DNA of 64,000 nt from Epiperipatus broadwayi. Its lineage: Eukaryota; Onychophora; Udeonychophora; Euonychophora; Peripatidae. The translations under genes and the position numbers were made by a program. Location of the stretch: the NCBI GenBank assembly GCA_028023455.1, contig JAQFVV010000021.1:1776001-1840000 (forward strand). Reading direction: 5' to 3'. Positions 1 to 12,729 of this stretch are shown here, piece after piece; within the stretch, counting starts at the first letter, position 1, and the number at the start of each line of letters is the position of its first letter. A model generated the notes under the pieces. The model was not told where the DNA came from. It worked only from the letters and a program-made list of their open reading frames with translations, and did no database searches.

Positions 1-1880
1 TTTACATAAATTAAAATGAATATTGATAATGTTCAGAATATCCATCTTTATAACATATTCCTAAAAATTTAGAATATTGCTTTATTCATCTTGACAACTC
101 TATTTTAACATCAAAACATAAAAATCAATAATGATGAACACACATCAAAGTAAAAAGAAAAAAAAAAAAGCCAAACATTTATTTTTGGGGAAAAAAATAT
201 TTTTAAATATATAAATTTGTACTTTATATTTTCAGGTAAATACAAAATCGTATTGACACAAATATATGTGTATGCCTTAAAATAAAGATTTTTTTCTCAT
301 GTAACATATATAAAAAATGTTTCAATTAATATAGGTATAGTTAAGTTTAAGGTAGCAACATTTTTTCCAAATTGCATAAACAGTTATTGGGGAGGGGATA
401 TTATTAAAAATAATATATATATATATTGTAACCTGTAATTGATCAGTACATTATGACCAATTGAAAGCCAACATGTAGAATAAGCTAAAATCTACAAATG
501 TAACCTTCCAAAGGGTGACCAAGCAAACATAAAGTAAAGTGAAGATTTAAACATGTCTAAATTAGTACAAGAACTATACTACATTAAATAATATATAACA
601 TAAAGTAAATCCTCTTATAAACTAAATGCATAAAAACAAATAAGTCCTCAAACTAATCACATGGTAATTAATACATTATTTTGCAAGGTGCAAATAGATC
701 AATTGCTGATTGATAATTCATTGCTATATTCTACAAGCAACAATAATGAATAGTAAGAATAATCTCAGGTTCGTTAATATTAAATAAATCAACTGTAAAG
801 AATACTAACTTTTCAATGATAATCTAACATAATAAGATAATTTAGGTTCCTTTAACTAAATAGCAATGAGTCTCTTATTTTCTTAACACCTCATCATCAA
901 TGTCTTATTTTATAAGGAAATACAGGTTTATCTAAAGATGGGGTTAAAAATAATGTTGGTTAGCAAAGATTAACTCTTATTTTCGATTCTTATTAAGTAA
1001 AGAAAATCAGTTTTTCTTAAAGTTTAAAAATAATTATCTAACAAAAACAAAGCTAAAGCGATGCAGTAGGTAAAAGGACATTTTATAGTACCAAATACAT
1101 CACAATAGTATCAATAAAGTAATCTTATATAAATTTAATTGCAAACATAATGAATTGCCTAAATTATATCAATGTGATAATCTCAAACTAATATGTACTC
1201 ATATACACTTTGAACACTTTTACTATTTAAATGAATTTTCTGGTATATGGACCAACCACAGAAGCGTAATTAAAGAATAAAATAAATATTTATTACAAAA
1301 ACTAAACACATTTTCTTTTCATTTACAATTTAACAAAAAATAAATTATTTTACTATTTATAATATAAACAAATTAAAGAAACCTTTACATCAATACATAA
1401 GTTACATATAATGTACATATGATATACTATATGTGTAATATATTTAGGTTATACAAGTAAACAAATAAAGAGAAACCTCCTAAACTTTGAATTTAATAAT
1501 CAGTGATACATACTAAGGTTAATTAGTGCATCTCATTATATGTTTAAGGGACTATGTATAGACATTAATTGCTCAGTACTCTATATGTTAATTCTGTGGT
1601 ATTTATTAAAATTTTCACCTAAATTAATAAGATGGGTGGAAATTCTTTAAATTGTTTGTGGTTGTGTATATGTTAATTAAAAAACAACAACAAACTAAAC
1701 TAATATCTTCACATTTATTTTAATGTATGCTTATTAATATGCTGGCCCAAAGATCTAGTTGTTTGATAGTAAAAAAGAATGATTTTTTGGGGAGGGATAA
1801 CAAGAGGTTCATTATATAAAGTTACTTTTTAATAATAACTACTATTCCCTATTGTTTTGTCAAATGTATACCATATAATA
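1..1880. other. AT-rich non-coding stretch
   Basis: No reading frame, RNA gene or clear repeat family is visible. The sequence is AT-rich with short A and T runs and a small TA microsatellite near 413-426. Nothing here supports a gene. Confidence 0.6.
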
Positions 1881-1899
1881 ATCAATTGACAAAACACTT

Positions 1900-3370
1900 T
1901 ATTACTTTTACATTGCTTTACTATCCACTCTTTCCTTCAGTTAACAGTTTCGATTGCCCTAGCAATCTTCTTCAGAACCTTATATCTCCTAATCTCACTG
2001 TTACAATCAACTTTTTTTTTAAAAAAAAAACCTATTAATTATATTCATTTTATTTCTATTTATTAAAATTGCTTCCTAATTTTTTTTTTATTATGCTTTC
2101 TCTCTTCGTGAAGAATCTTAACATTTTCAATATCAAATTAAAATTTATATTTACATATCCTTTCATGATCCAAGAAAACTGAACCATTATTACTTTTACT
2201 TTGCATACGCTTGTATAATAATTTGAGCTCCTTTAATATTTTTTTCAATACTGCATCTTGATTCTCCTATATATGATAACATACAGACACAAAAAAATTG
2301 ATATACAACATTAGTTTTATGTTTGACAGGTATGACACTTTTAGAATTATTCACTATCTTATTAATGTTATTTATAACACAAAATGAAACATTAAACACA
2401 TCCTTATATATATCCTTAAAAAATTTCACTTCAGCATTTGAAGTATATGGAATAGATATTTATTTTTATTATCAATCTTCGACTTCTTTAAATCATTATA
2501 ACTCTTTTTAAATTGACACAAAATATTGTTAATCTGTTCAATCTTATAACCAACTTCAAGCAATTCCTTGGCAAATATCGCAATATTTTTTAATTTATCT
2601 CACTGGTAACTACATATTTTTTTATTACAAAACAAAAAAGATATAAAACTTTCCATCTTGGGCATAATTGGTACTTTTGATTTACAATTTATATATCCCC
2701 TTTTTTGCAATGGTTTGTTATTAATTTATAATTTAACATATTATTAACTCTTGTAATAATTGAATCCAAATACTTAATACTTTTGTCCTGTTCCTTTTCA
2801 ATAATCCATTTCAAGCCATTCAAATTATTTAACTCCTCTACAAGAAAATTTGTAGTATTGGCATTTCCACAAACAAAAGCATCATCCATATGTTTTTTTG
2901 TAAATTGTAATATCTTTAAAAGTACACATATCTAAAATACTACCCTCATATGTAGATAAAACAATGTTGCAAACTCATGTAATAACAAGCAGACCCATAG
3001 GCCAACCTTTAAACATTTTATAATACCCATCAAGAAACCATTTTATTATCAAAAAAATTTAAAAAAAATCAATAACATTTTTAATGTATATTCAGTTATT
3101 TTTATGGAATTCCACTATTTCAAAAGAACTATACATTTCTGTTAAATCCAATAAAGTAATAACATCACTCTCATTAATCACTATATTTTTAATTCTATTT
3201 CCAAAATCAAAAGATGAAGCAATAGTATTTTACCCAAATCCTAAAAACTCTTGTAACATCTTAAAATTCAGAATTCATGGTATTTGAGTTGATGATGTTT
3301 GCTTTCATCATGTTTTTTTTAATTTAACAGCAATTGCAAATGATTATGGAATTAACCAAAAGTACTTCCA
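1900..3370 (-). pseudogene. Decayed Penelope-like element (RT + GIY-YIG)
   Basis: Minus-strand pieces in the expected order identify a broken PLE polyprotein. Around 3000 there is a WPMG-type reverse transcriptase motif B remnant. At 2689-2889 a frame opens with the catalytic-box remnant MDDAFVCG (YxDD context) and runs on through a KSIKYLDS segment. At 2196-2429 a GIY-YIG endonuclease remnant contains CVCM...YIGESRCSIEKN. These match the intact element at 55.3-57.9 kb in order and motif, but frames change several times and stops intervene. The copy is therefore dead and much older than the 51-58 kb copies. Its 3' side (low coordinates) holds a hammerhead-like motif near 1944-1980. Element ends are not resolved. 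Confidence 0.8.
1941..1982 (-). ncRNA. Hammerhead-like ribozyme motif, type A
   Basis: On the minus strand the core box CTGAAGA (1969-1975) is followed by a perfect 6-bp stem II (GATTGC, loop TAGG, GCAATC) and then GAAA (1948-1951). Both conserved core boxes and stem II are therefore intact. Stem III and the cleavage site are unclear: GAAA is followed by CTGTTAAC, whose palindromic GTTAAC could pair between two molecules. Position downstream of the GIY-YIG remnant of a PLE on the same strand fits hammerheads known in PLE terminal repeats. Activity is not established. Confidence 0.55.
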
Positions 3371-3419
3371 TGGATTGAAAGTCTGTATACAATAGTTAAT
3401 TACCATTATATTTATTGTT

Positions 3420-3421
3420 AT

Positions 3422-3453
<32 letters not shown>

Positions 3454-3466
3454 AGAGAGAGAGAGA
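3420..3466 (+). repeat. TA/TG/GA compound microsatellite
   Basis: A run of TA dinucleotides passes into TG and then GA dinucleotides. It is a simple sequence repeat with no coding content. Confidence 0.9.
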
Positions 3467-3469
3467 AAG

Positions 3470-4680
3470 ACATGTCATGAACATTATGTTTTGTATTCAA
3501 GGAGTGACTGCAAGTAATAACAATGAAAAAGTAAATACAAATATTTTATTTTATTTTAAAAGACTTCAAACATAGTTTGGATGTTTAGCCTTTTTTAATC
3601 AAAAGAAAGTTGGATCTATATTTGATATTGTTTTATTAATATACAATAAAGCTATCTTTACTACATGACTATTTGGGCTACCAAAAGATAATTTATTTAT
3701 AGGGAGATTGTGTATCTGAATAGGGTTGGCTTATTATCAACATTATTTTATGGTTTTATAACATGTGAAGATGAAGGAAAATTAGAACTATCTTCTTGAT
3801 ATGTCCTGCATAGCAGCATGTGGCTAAGAACATAGAAGCATTATAATATTTCTTGTTAGCCTAGACTTCTTTCACTATTATATATATATATATGTATTAA
3901 TAATCTTACGAAAATCATTAAATTTTTGATGTTGCTAGTATTTACAACATATTAGACTAAATTAAATGATGCAAACAATAGCAAACTACACAACCAATGA
4001 CATCAATTGTTATAACTTTGTAATAATTCCCTATAGTTAGTTATTTCTATCTATATATGTATACATGTATATACAGACATATTATTTTTTATCTGATAAA
4101 AAACTAGTTATTCAATCAATCAACAATATAATACCATGTTCTGTAAATGATTCTGGAAGGTATTCACACAGGTAATTTATCCTTTTCTTCATTCTGTTCT
4201 GTTCTTTGACCAAGATGTTCATTTGCACATATTTCTTTCTATCTTTTATACCATAAAGCAAGATCATTTTTTTCTATCCTTTTTTCTTATTCCATTCACC
4301 ACTCTCTTTAAAATAATTTACTTTATTCTTTTCCATTCACCATGGTCTTTGAAATTTTTTCTTTATATCTCTTACTGTCTCAATCTTTTTTTCAATTACT
4401 TTCTCTAAAACTTCCCCATTTATCATTTGATTCATCCAACTAATGTTTTTTTTTATTTTAAGGATTCCAGTTTATAATTCTTTTACTCATTGTCCACATT
4501 ACACAACCATACAACAAAACACTTCATATATATCAATTAATATTTTCCTTAATATTCTCTTCAAATGCAGCTAGCCTTTATATCTGATGATAATTTTCTT
4601 ATTCACAACTTGGGGATACTTTGGATAGAATCCAGCACTGCATATTATTAGAATCAGAATGAAAGAAACAATGTAATCTA
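3470..4680. other. AT-rich non-coding stretch
   Basis: No supported gene. Short open frames here are T-rich low-complexity sequence. Minor TA repeats lie at 3880-3893 and 4054-4076. Confidence 0.5.
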
Positions 4681-4685
4681 CAATA

Positions 4686-4855
4686 CTCATCATCATCAAC
4701 CATTATCAATCCACTGCAGGATGAAGGTTTCTCCAAGTTCAATCCATCTCTGATATTTAGCTGCTCTTCTCCATATAACCTCTGCACACTTGTTTATTTC
4801 ATCCATCCATCTCACATGTGGTTTCTTTCTGGGTCTTTTACAACCTCTTAAAATA
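4686..4855 (-). mobile_element. Truncated 3' end of RTE-type LINE
   Basis: Reading the minus strand, this matches the last ~160 bp of the RTE ORF of the long copies at 24.25 and 31.56 kb (the stretch encoding the ...RPHVRWMDEI... and ...FILQWIDNG region). The GAT trinucleotide tail faces low coordinates. It is a typical 5'-truncated LINE insertion carrying point changes and no usable frame. Confidence 0.85.
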
Positions 4856-4869
4856 TGAGACATTATTAT

Positions 4870-6540
4870 AATAACATATAAAAAATGGTATAAATCATCA
4901 TGGTAAGATTAAACATTTATGGGAGGTATGCTTGGAATAAAAATCTACATAGAAAGCAGTTAGTTTATATTAATATTGATTGAGCTTCACACATGCTGGA
5001 TAGTAGTATTGTATATAGATATAGTTTATAGGTGGTTGTTATAAGCAGGAATCAAATGTAATATAAAGTTGTTAGTAGAGTTTTTAACTTGAATCAAGTA
5101 AAAACAAAAACTCATTATTTTGGTTTCTAGATTATGCTATGATGATGATTATACTATTTGTGCAAATTCAATGGAGAAATAGAATAAATAATTAACTGAT
5201 TCATTACTTAAGCGTTCACAAAAACTTTAAGCAGTAGAAGGGCTAGAGCTGAGCTGAGGTCCATGGATTTGCCTCCCAACCTATTACAGCACCAAAACAT
5301 ACTATGAACAAAGTTTGTAAGACGTTTAAGCATTAGATGTGACAGAGCTTGGCAGAAATCAACACTGATATCTATGAACCGTGAGTTCCAGAGTCATCCA
5401 CTCTACCACTGCAGCAAAGCATGCTGGGTACTCAGAAAGAATATAGTTAGCGAAATATTTATTATTGAGAAGTTTATAAATTGGGCTGTTATCCATGGTC
5501 CTTGAGCTTCAAAATTGCCACTCTTCCACTACATCCATCACCCACGAAAATCTATTAATTAATGCTCCCATAAACATAAGTATTTTGTTAAATGAAATAG
5601 AATACAAAATTTTGATCCAATTTTACCTTTGATTAAATTTAGCTTGGGAATGTAGATAAATTCTAAGTTAGAAAGGGCCATTTAGAGGTGAAGTGCAAGA
5701 CAGATTTTAATGTGCAGTTTTATTTGATAAGTTAACCACGTCAGTTGAACTAGTTTTATATAAAGCTCATATTTCATTAAATATATTATATATTTATGAG
5801 ACATAAACATCTGTCGATATAACAATAAAATTTCTGAAAAAAATCATTTAAAGTTCTGAAAATAAGATGACAAACAACATAAAGCCAATTAATCTGTTCA
5901 TCAGATTACTGGATGAGATGGTGTTGAGTGGACTATTGTATGGCCATACCTTTGTCAGAATCTGTGAAACAATTTACAAGTAACAGGAAAATCATAGGTA
6001 ACATGATCTACAGGACATCACATGATCATAACTTACAAATTTCATGATTTTAGCTTACTCTTGACGAAATTAACCAGCTTGAAGTTAGGAAAGGCAGTTC
6101 CTCCCTAGCTATAAAAAAAACAAATACTTAGACATCATCTAGAAATAGAATTAAAAAACGTAAATGAAAGAATAAAGGCAGCAGCAACAACAACAAAGAA
6201 TTTAAAATGGTTTATTTATTTGACCAGATGATTTTGTTGGATGCTTTAAAATTAATATAATAGATAATACACTAAAAGATCTTTAAAAATAAAAAATAGA
6301 AATGACTTTGCTTCAAATGTGTGAGCTATTAAATGAGAAGAAATGTTTAAAGCAAAACAACCAACAAAGTCAAAATTATCTAAATCCACAATATATTATT
6401 TTTTTCTACAGTACAAGCTTTTTCATACCTGCACTCCAATATGCATTGAAAGTAGTTAAATCAACTATTATTCTAATTACTTCTATGTCATTTAGTGTAA
6501 GCTTCCATAATCAATTGATGGCAGATGATAGTGTTTAATA
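4870..6540. other. Non-coding stretch with weak internal repetition
   Basis: No gene is supported. Between about 5210 and 5560 two or three diverged versions of a segment built around tccatgg, agcttc/agagct and ccactcttccact-like words follow one another, suggesting a decayed tandem or SINE-like repeat. The rest is featureless AT-rich sequence. Confidence 0.4.
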
Positions 6541-6544
6541 AATC

Positions 6545-6682
6545 CTGATCCAGTGCTCTCCTAATCCAAATAACCCCAGACTACTTTCTAACTTATGGAC
6601 TGAGTGTGTGCTTCAACAAAATTTGAAAAGCTTCTCACTGATAAAAGCCATAAGTAGAAACAAGTCTGGGAATATTTTTGAT
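6545..6682. repeat. Decayed hammerhead-type repeat (family B), inverted pair
   Basis: A minus-strand fragment (about 6545-6605) and a plus-strand fragment (about 6632-6682) of the family B repeat face each other. The plus fragment reads TCTCACTGATAAAAGCC, then GAAAC and AGTCTGGGA. It is a hammerhead arrangement with the last G of the CTGANGA box mutated. Both are probably inactive relics. Confidence 0.55.
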
Positions 6683-6749
6683 AATTTAGTACAGGATAAA
6701 GATACTGGCATCTATTAAATACCAAATCTTACACTAGATGGCATGAATA

Positions 6750-6922
6750 CTAAATTGTCCAAGAACTTTACTACTGTTACACAATGCTTTATTTGCCACC
6801 CTTTTCTACAGTTTCGATTGCCCCAGTAATCTTTTTCAGAACTTTATATCTCCTAACATCAACTGTTACCTAACTGTTGAGTAAACAGTAACAGTAGTAA
6901 AGTGCTTGGACAATTTAGTATT
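6750..6922. mobile_element. Short element with ~33-bp terminal inverted repeats
   Basis: The sequence starting tactaaattgtccaag at about 6750 is repeated in inverse orientation at about 6889-6922 over roughly 33 bp with one mismatch. The ~105-bp interior includes a type A hammerhead-like motif on the minus strand near 6807-6850 (stem II GATTAC/GCAATC region and GAAA; the first box is mutated to CTGAAAA). No coding frame. It could be a MITE-like element or an inverted duplication of a PLE-derived terminal segment. Confidence 0.65.
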
Positions 6923-7249
6923 ATATGTTATACATTTGGCAGTGCAATAAGAAAGAGTAGTTATTACACTTCTTGAAGGAGATGGCATGAAAGTAGTGAG
7001 AGTAGAAAATATGCTAATTAGTATCCCAAAGTTACTCTAAAGATTTCAAGGTTGCTTGTTTTATTAGGAGACTATAGTTGCATATAGACTACAGTGGAGA
7101 GCTACAATTAAAAAAGACATTAAAATATTTCAGAAAGCAAAGGTTTATGTGAAAATAAATAAATAAGTAAAAGACAGTATCTAAATATATTTTTAAAAAA
7201 TGTAGAATCATTTTATATCAATTTAATATTTTAATCAGAATGAGCTGGC

Positions 7250-10200
7250 AAAAAACCTAATAAAAGAAGTACAGGGATGCAAAGTCTATTATGTGTCCAA
7301 AGAGCCAAACCCCTTGATTTTTGAATCTTGCATATCCTGCCAAGTTTCTATGAAGAATTCTTCAAAAAGGAGAGAAGCAATTATGCTGATGGGGTTGAAA
7401 GTGGAAAGGAAAATGGTACCTGAATACCAAAAAATTCCTGGAAAATATTACTAAAATTAAAAAAAAGGAATTTTGAAAGGGCAATTACCTCATAAATTAA
7501 TTAAAGATCAAATTATGTTAAAATGACCCACCCAATCTGCTTTAGATGCAATGGAATTGGGCATACAGCTGTGAATTGTGAAGTTGGTAATTGTTTCAAA
7601 TGTGATAAATTTGACAGATTGGACAACTTATGCAACTTGGGCAAGCATTGTGGCAAATCATACAAATAAGGATGTAGTTGATAATGATTTAGAAGTGCCA
7701 AGTATTGATGATAATATGGAACAAGTGACTGATTATATAGAACCATTAAGCTCAAATGGCATCTGTAATAATGATGTACTTTCCAGAGGATATTGAGATG
7801 ATATGCAATAAAAAATAACCAACCAAAACAATACAGGATGAATTGCAGCAAATAGATGTAACACACTAACAGAAATATCAAAAAGCCAAAAACATGAACA
7901 AGAGCTAGTAAAAGATGAACAAAAACTGTGTGAGCATAAGGAAATGATGACAAATGATGAAATGCAAAAAGTTACTGATATTATTATAGAAGATAAAATA
8001 GAAAGTGAAGCAATTAGAAATTGTGAATAATAACTTAAAAATAATGATACTAAATATTAAAGGAATTAATGGCCCAAATAAAGTGGAAAAGATTTCAGAT
8101 TGTATACAACAGAAGAATTATATAATTATATTAACAGAGACAAAGATAAATCATAAAACATCTAAATTTATAAACAGATACATTAGCCAAACAAAATATA
8201 GTATTATGTAAAACTAATGACATGCCAGCACAAGGAGTGGTGGTGTTAATAAATATCCACTCAGATATAGAAAAGATTCAGATACTAAACTTACAGACAG
8301 ATTATATAATTATTTCTTTTATCTATCAAAAAATATTGCATTATGTGATTGCAGTTTGTTCAATAGCAAGGGCAAGCTAAACTGTATCTCCTAAAAGCAT
8401 TAAAACATAAAATGAGTGAGGTATCCATCTATTCACTGCATAATAAATTTCCAAATTAATCCATACTCATTTTTCAATAGCAAAACTTCATCACTCATAG
8501 TTCTATTTTGAATTTCAGAACACAAGTTAAATAATACAAAAAAATTTACTTCACTAGTGGGATTTACAGATCATCTCAGTGTATAGCTATTGATAAATGA
8601 CTATAGTCAAACTATAAATGTGTATAATCAATAAAAAGAAATATAATGGTGATATTAGCTTAACAGCTGATCAAACTTCTTACTAACAATAAATTATGAC
8701 ACAAGAAGCACAAACCTATCACCCTGTAAAGGAACTTTCTGAGTTATGTAAAAAAGAATCTAAAGAAAAAATGTTGATGAATCAAAGAAAACAAAGAGTT
8801 TTAGAAATACAGAAAACTCTACAAGCATTAACAAGACTCAAACTTAATCAAGAGTTAATACATAGTCTACAAGAGGAATATGACAATTTAAATCAACAAA
8901 TGCAACAAGAAAATCAAACAAGGACAATTAGAAAGCTAATACCCAATATGGGAAATTTATCAAAGCCACTGATTAGCTATGAAAAACTTTATATACTACA
9001 TACCAAGGGTATTTCTGTAATAAAGGAAGATGGAAACAAATTTGTATCAGGAATACAAGCAGATGAATATATATTGGAGATGCTTAAAATAAAATTTGGT
9101 GAAGTTAATATAAATGCATACAAGAATGATGTAATAAAAGAGCAAAGAGAATATATAATTAAAGATGAAATACAACAAAAGATTACTAAATTAAAGAAGC
9201 AAATAACCTTGGCAAATGATTCAATTCCACCATCTGTTTATAAACTAATGGATTATACCTTCAAACAAGCAATGTGGAAATAGTTTAATCATGTGTTATG
9301 AAAAGATCGATTGATCATACATGAATAATAGAGTAATGTTCAATGTGAAGAAAGAGAATACTGTTTGGACACTGACCTTGGAGGATCTGAGATTTTGGAG
9401 AATCTGAGACATATTTCACTTGAGGATATTGACTGAAAATACTAGGTAGAATATTGCTAAAAACCTGCATCTCTTGATAAATTTTAAAATTTCATCTGTA
9501 TACCATGCTATAAAAGAAAGAAGGACAGTGAATGCAGCAATAAAAATCCATACTAAAGAATTAAAATTGACAGAATATTATACTATTCAAATAGACTTCA
9601 AGTCAGCCTTTGATTCAGTAGATTGGTCATATCTTCTAGAAGCATTAAACCAATTAATGCCTGAACACAATTTTTTTAGTTCCGGCAATTGAAAACTATA
9701 CAAAAATTGTAGAATATCAATAAAAAATTATGAGACACTACCTTTTTTTATTCTGAGTAGAAGAATTCCACAGGACTCATCAGTTACTGTATTTCCCTTT
9801 GTTATTTATATAGATCCTTTGCTAAAAGAAATAGAGAGACAAGTACCTGGACTTTATCTACCTAATCTGGTTGTGAAGATAGCAGTAACCACTTTTATAG
9901 ATAGTGTAATATTAATATTCCATAATGTTTATAATATTCAGACTGTCTTGGATATATTTTAAAATTTCCAAAGGAAAACAACAACCTATATCCAATCAAT
10001 GAAATCTGCTGCATGGCAGTTTGTTACAGGTAAAAAGATACCATGCAATTATCATGCAATACAATCAGTTTTTTGGGGAATGAACAACTACTTAAATAAA
10101 ATAATACCCAAGAAAATTAAAACAAAAAATTAAGAACTTTCAATTGATAGGATTTTATAAACGCACAAGGGCAAACATATTTCATGCTTATTTAATGGGG

Positions 10201-11010
10201 ATTTTGGGATATTATGCTCCCTGGTTGAATTTATACAATATAACAATATATAAAATAAATCAGCAAATAAATATATTTGGGGGCAAGCATCATGCATGCT
10301 GATGATTTCACTACTAATCCTAATCCATATTAAAATTACCATTTAATCAGGGAGGCCTCAACCTTATTGAACCATGATTATATGTATCTTATATTAAAGC
10401 AAGAACATACATTAATGTGATACAAAACCAATGTTTTAATTTGTTGGATGTAATTATAATTAATGAAATAGGGAAAGATCTTTTTGGCAGACTTATTTAT
10501 AGCATACAAAGACTTGCAAGATGACTTAAACCTAACCAGCTTGATCAACATCAAGTATAAGGATTTGAAAGAATAAACAAATTGGGCATACTTATGGGTG
10601 GGAAGTGTCAAGAATGAAGGTATTGAAGAATTTCCAGATAATGTGCTCCTCAATCTTTTCTTGAAATTTATTTTCAAATTATTAAATAACATACTACGAA
10701 CAACAACATACTAAATAAAAAATTATACATGAATTTGGAGACTTTATGTATGTTTTGTAGGGCCAAAAAAGAAACTTTTTTACATTTTCTTGAAGAATGT
10801 GATGCATTTAAACAGATAATAAAAAAAGTATTCCATACTCCAATTATAAATTTAAAAAGATTAGTGCTATAGGGCATTGAAAATTTTCACCTGAATAATG
10901 CAGTGATTTTGGTGCACATTCTAAAGACAATATGGTTAATAAGGAGTGGTATGATATTTGACAATAAAAAGTACAACTGTCTAAGGAAATGAGAAAAAGA
11001 ATGGGATACA
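7250..11010 (+). pseudogene. Decayed Tx1/L1-like LINE
   Basis: Plus-strand pieces in LINE order are visible in shifting frames. A CCHC zinc knuckle of ORF1 (CFRCNGIGH...C, 7542-7580) comes first. Next is an APE-type endonuclease start at 8035-8200 (MILNIKGINGP... then TETKI). A connecting segment of 195 codons (8696-9283) rich in K, Q and E follows. RT motif A is IDFKSAFDSVDW at 9590-9625. A motif C remnant reads FIDSV where FADD/YADD is expected (about 9895). A C-terminal CX2C...HX4C motif (CMFC...HFLEEC) lies at 10754-10801. Stops and frameshifts separate all segments, and the catalytic DD is lost. Assignment to Tx1/L1 rests on the zinc knuckle, motif A context and C-terminal Cys/His box. 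Confidence 0.75.
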
Positions 11011-11119
11011 TATTTTAATTAATACTTAAGATACCTGCCAAAGAGGGTGATGGAAATGATTTGGGCAAGCACAAGATCCATATTGTGGATATGGGAATGA
11101 AATTCTTATTTAATTAATA

Positions 11120-11355
11120 ATAGTCATCTAAGAAGTGAGGAGATGATAATAGATGGACAATTGAAATCTTAAACTGGATTCCAAGAGATTGTAAAAAACA
11201 CCCAAAAAGAGACCACATGTGAGATGGATGGATGAAATAAGAAAGTGTGTAGGTGTGATGTGGAGAAAAAAAAGCTAAATATCGGAGAAGATAGATTGAA
11301 CTTGGAGAGACCCCCATCCTGCAGTGGATTGATAATGATTGTTGTTGATGATTAT
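11120..11355 (+). mobile_element. Truncated 3' end of RTE-type LINE
   Basis: The plus-strand sequence corresponds to the last ~230 bp of the RTE ORF (segments encoding DNRWTIEILNWIPRDC and RPHVRWMDEI in the long copies), ending in a degenerate GAT/GTT trinucleotide tail. It lies directly after the decayed Tx1-like LINE. Stops and deletions show it is dead. Confidence 0.85.
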
Positions 11356-11359
11356 AAAA

Positions 11360-12725
11360 AAGTGGGGAGCATCAAAAATTGTATGTAAATAATTGTATAT
11401 ACTTAGACAAAAAAAAGTGTAAATACTTTTTCGGTGTAAATATTTCTTTTCGTTTCTGTTAATAAAGATATTACTTAAAATAAAAAAAAATAGAAAACAG
11501 TAATATTTATTAGACATCCTACATAATTTTCTTATGGTTATTAATCGTTTTATCATTTATTTTGTATTGTGTAATAAAGTAACTGTTAATTTTAAAAAAA
11601 AACACAATAACATAGAATTGTATTACATGCTTTATTACTATGTATTTATGCTTTTCTGGATTGTCTGATTAATCATTATATTCTGTTTCTTATTTCTCTT
11701 TTTGGAATTTAAAAACGTATATTTATTTAAACATTATGGTTCAATGGAAGTGTACCCGCCTGCCGTGCTTACTAACCTAGATTCAAATCCTGGAAGAAAA
11801 AAGTTGATTTTTTTCAGATGGATGACCTATGACTAATCTTGATAGGTAACCCATCTTATATTGATTAGTAAATGGGTCTTAGACATTTTAAATGGAAACA
11901 AAGATTTTAAAAAATCACTTACAACTTGACATCTATCAGTTGACAAGTCAATTAAACAGACTTTTCCTTCATTGCTCCTTCTATAATAAGATGTGGAGAG
12001 TTTGCCTACGATTGACTGTTTAAAAAGCTGTTTTACTATTAAATTCTTTTACGAGTATCTACTGACTTAATGTATATATAAATGAATACACCCACACATA
12101 AATAGAAAATTATTTTCATATATAAACACTGACACACATTTCATTTTTCTGGATTCTTTTCTGTTTCCACTTTTTTTTTCTACATGCACACGTTCATTTG
12201 GGAGTTGTTAATCTCTCGCAACGCTTATTTGGTTTATTGATACAGAATGCTGGGGAATTGTAAATCTTAACAGCCGCGTTTATTTCTTTCACCAGTTCTC
12301 TTTCATTTGATTATTTTTTAAGTTGGCAGATGGCCTTTATTTTAAATCTCTGACGTTCTATTATTGCTATTTTTTTATTCTTTCAGGGAGTAATGTAATT
12401 ATAAGTTTAATGATTTTCATTTTTAACATTACAAAGATTTTTTTGTCTTAAAGTTAGAATGTTTTATTTAATAAGGCATAAATTATTCAACTAGAGTTTC
12501 ATGTTTTTATATAATTCTGCTAATTTTTCTATCATTATATAATAAACTTCTATATATGCTCAGCGTGATTTGATACAGTGATATAGTAACAAGACTTTGA
12601 AAGTTAATGTCCACTTATCATGGGCCCAGTTATGCCTCTTCTGATTTCTAACTCCCTATAAATTTCTGGGCAATAAACCATTCATTATTATTATTAAATA
12701 CTATGTTATTTTAGTTCAGTCCATT
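11360..12725. other. AT-rich non-coding stretch with a tRNA-like patch
   Basis: No gene is supported. Around 11740-11805 a stretch with a box A-like segment (ttcaatggaagtg) and a box B-like segment (gattcaaatcc) suggests a decayed tRNA-derived SINE. The following ~100 bp (11810-11890) resembles sequence near 49860-49930. Confidence 0.4.
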
Positions 12726-12729
12726 GTTT

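Noticed and set aside
7513-7953. 146-codon minus-strand frame
   Set aside because: It lies antisense to the LINE ORF1 zinc-knuckle region; the plus strand carries the recognisable motif, so this is a shadow.
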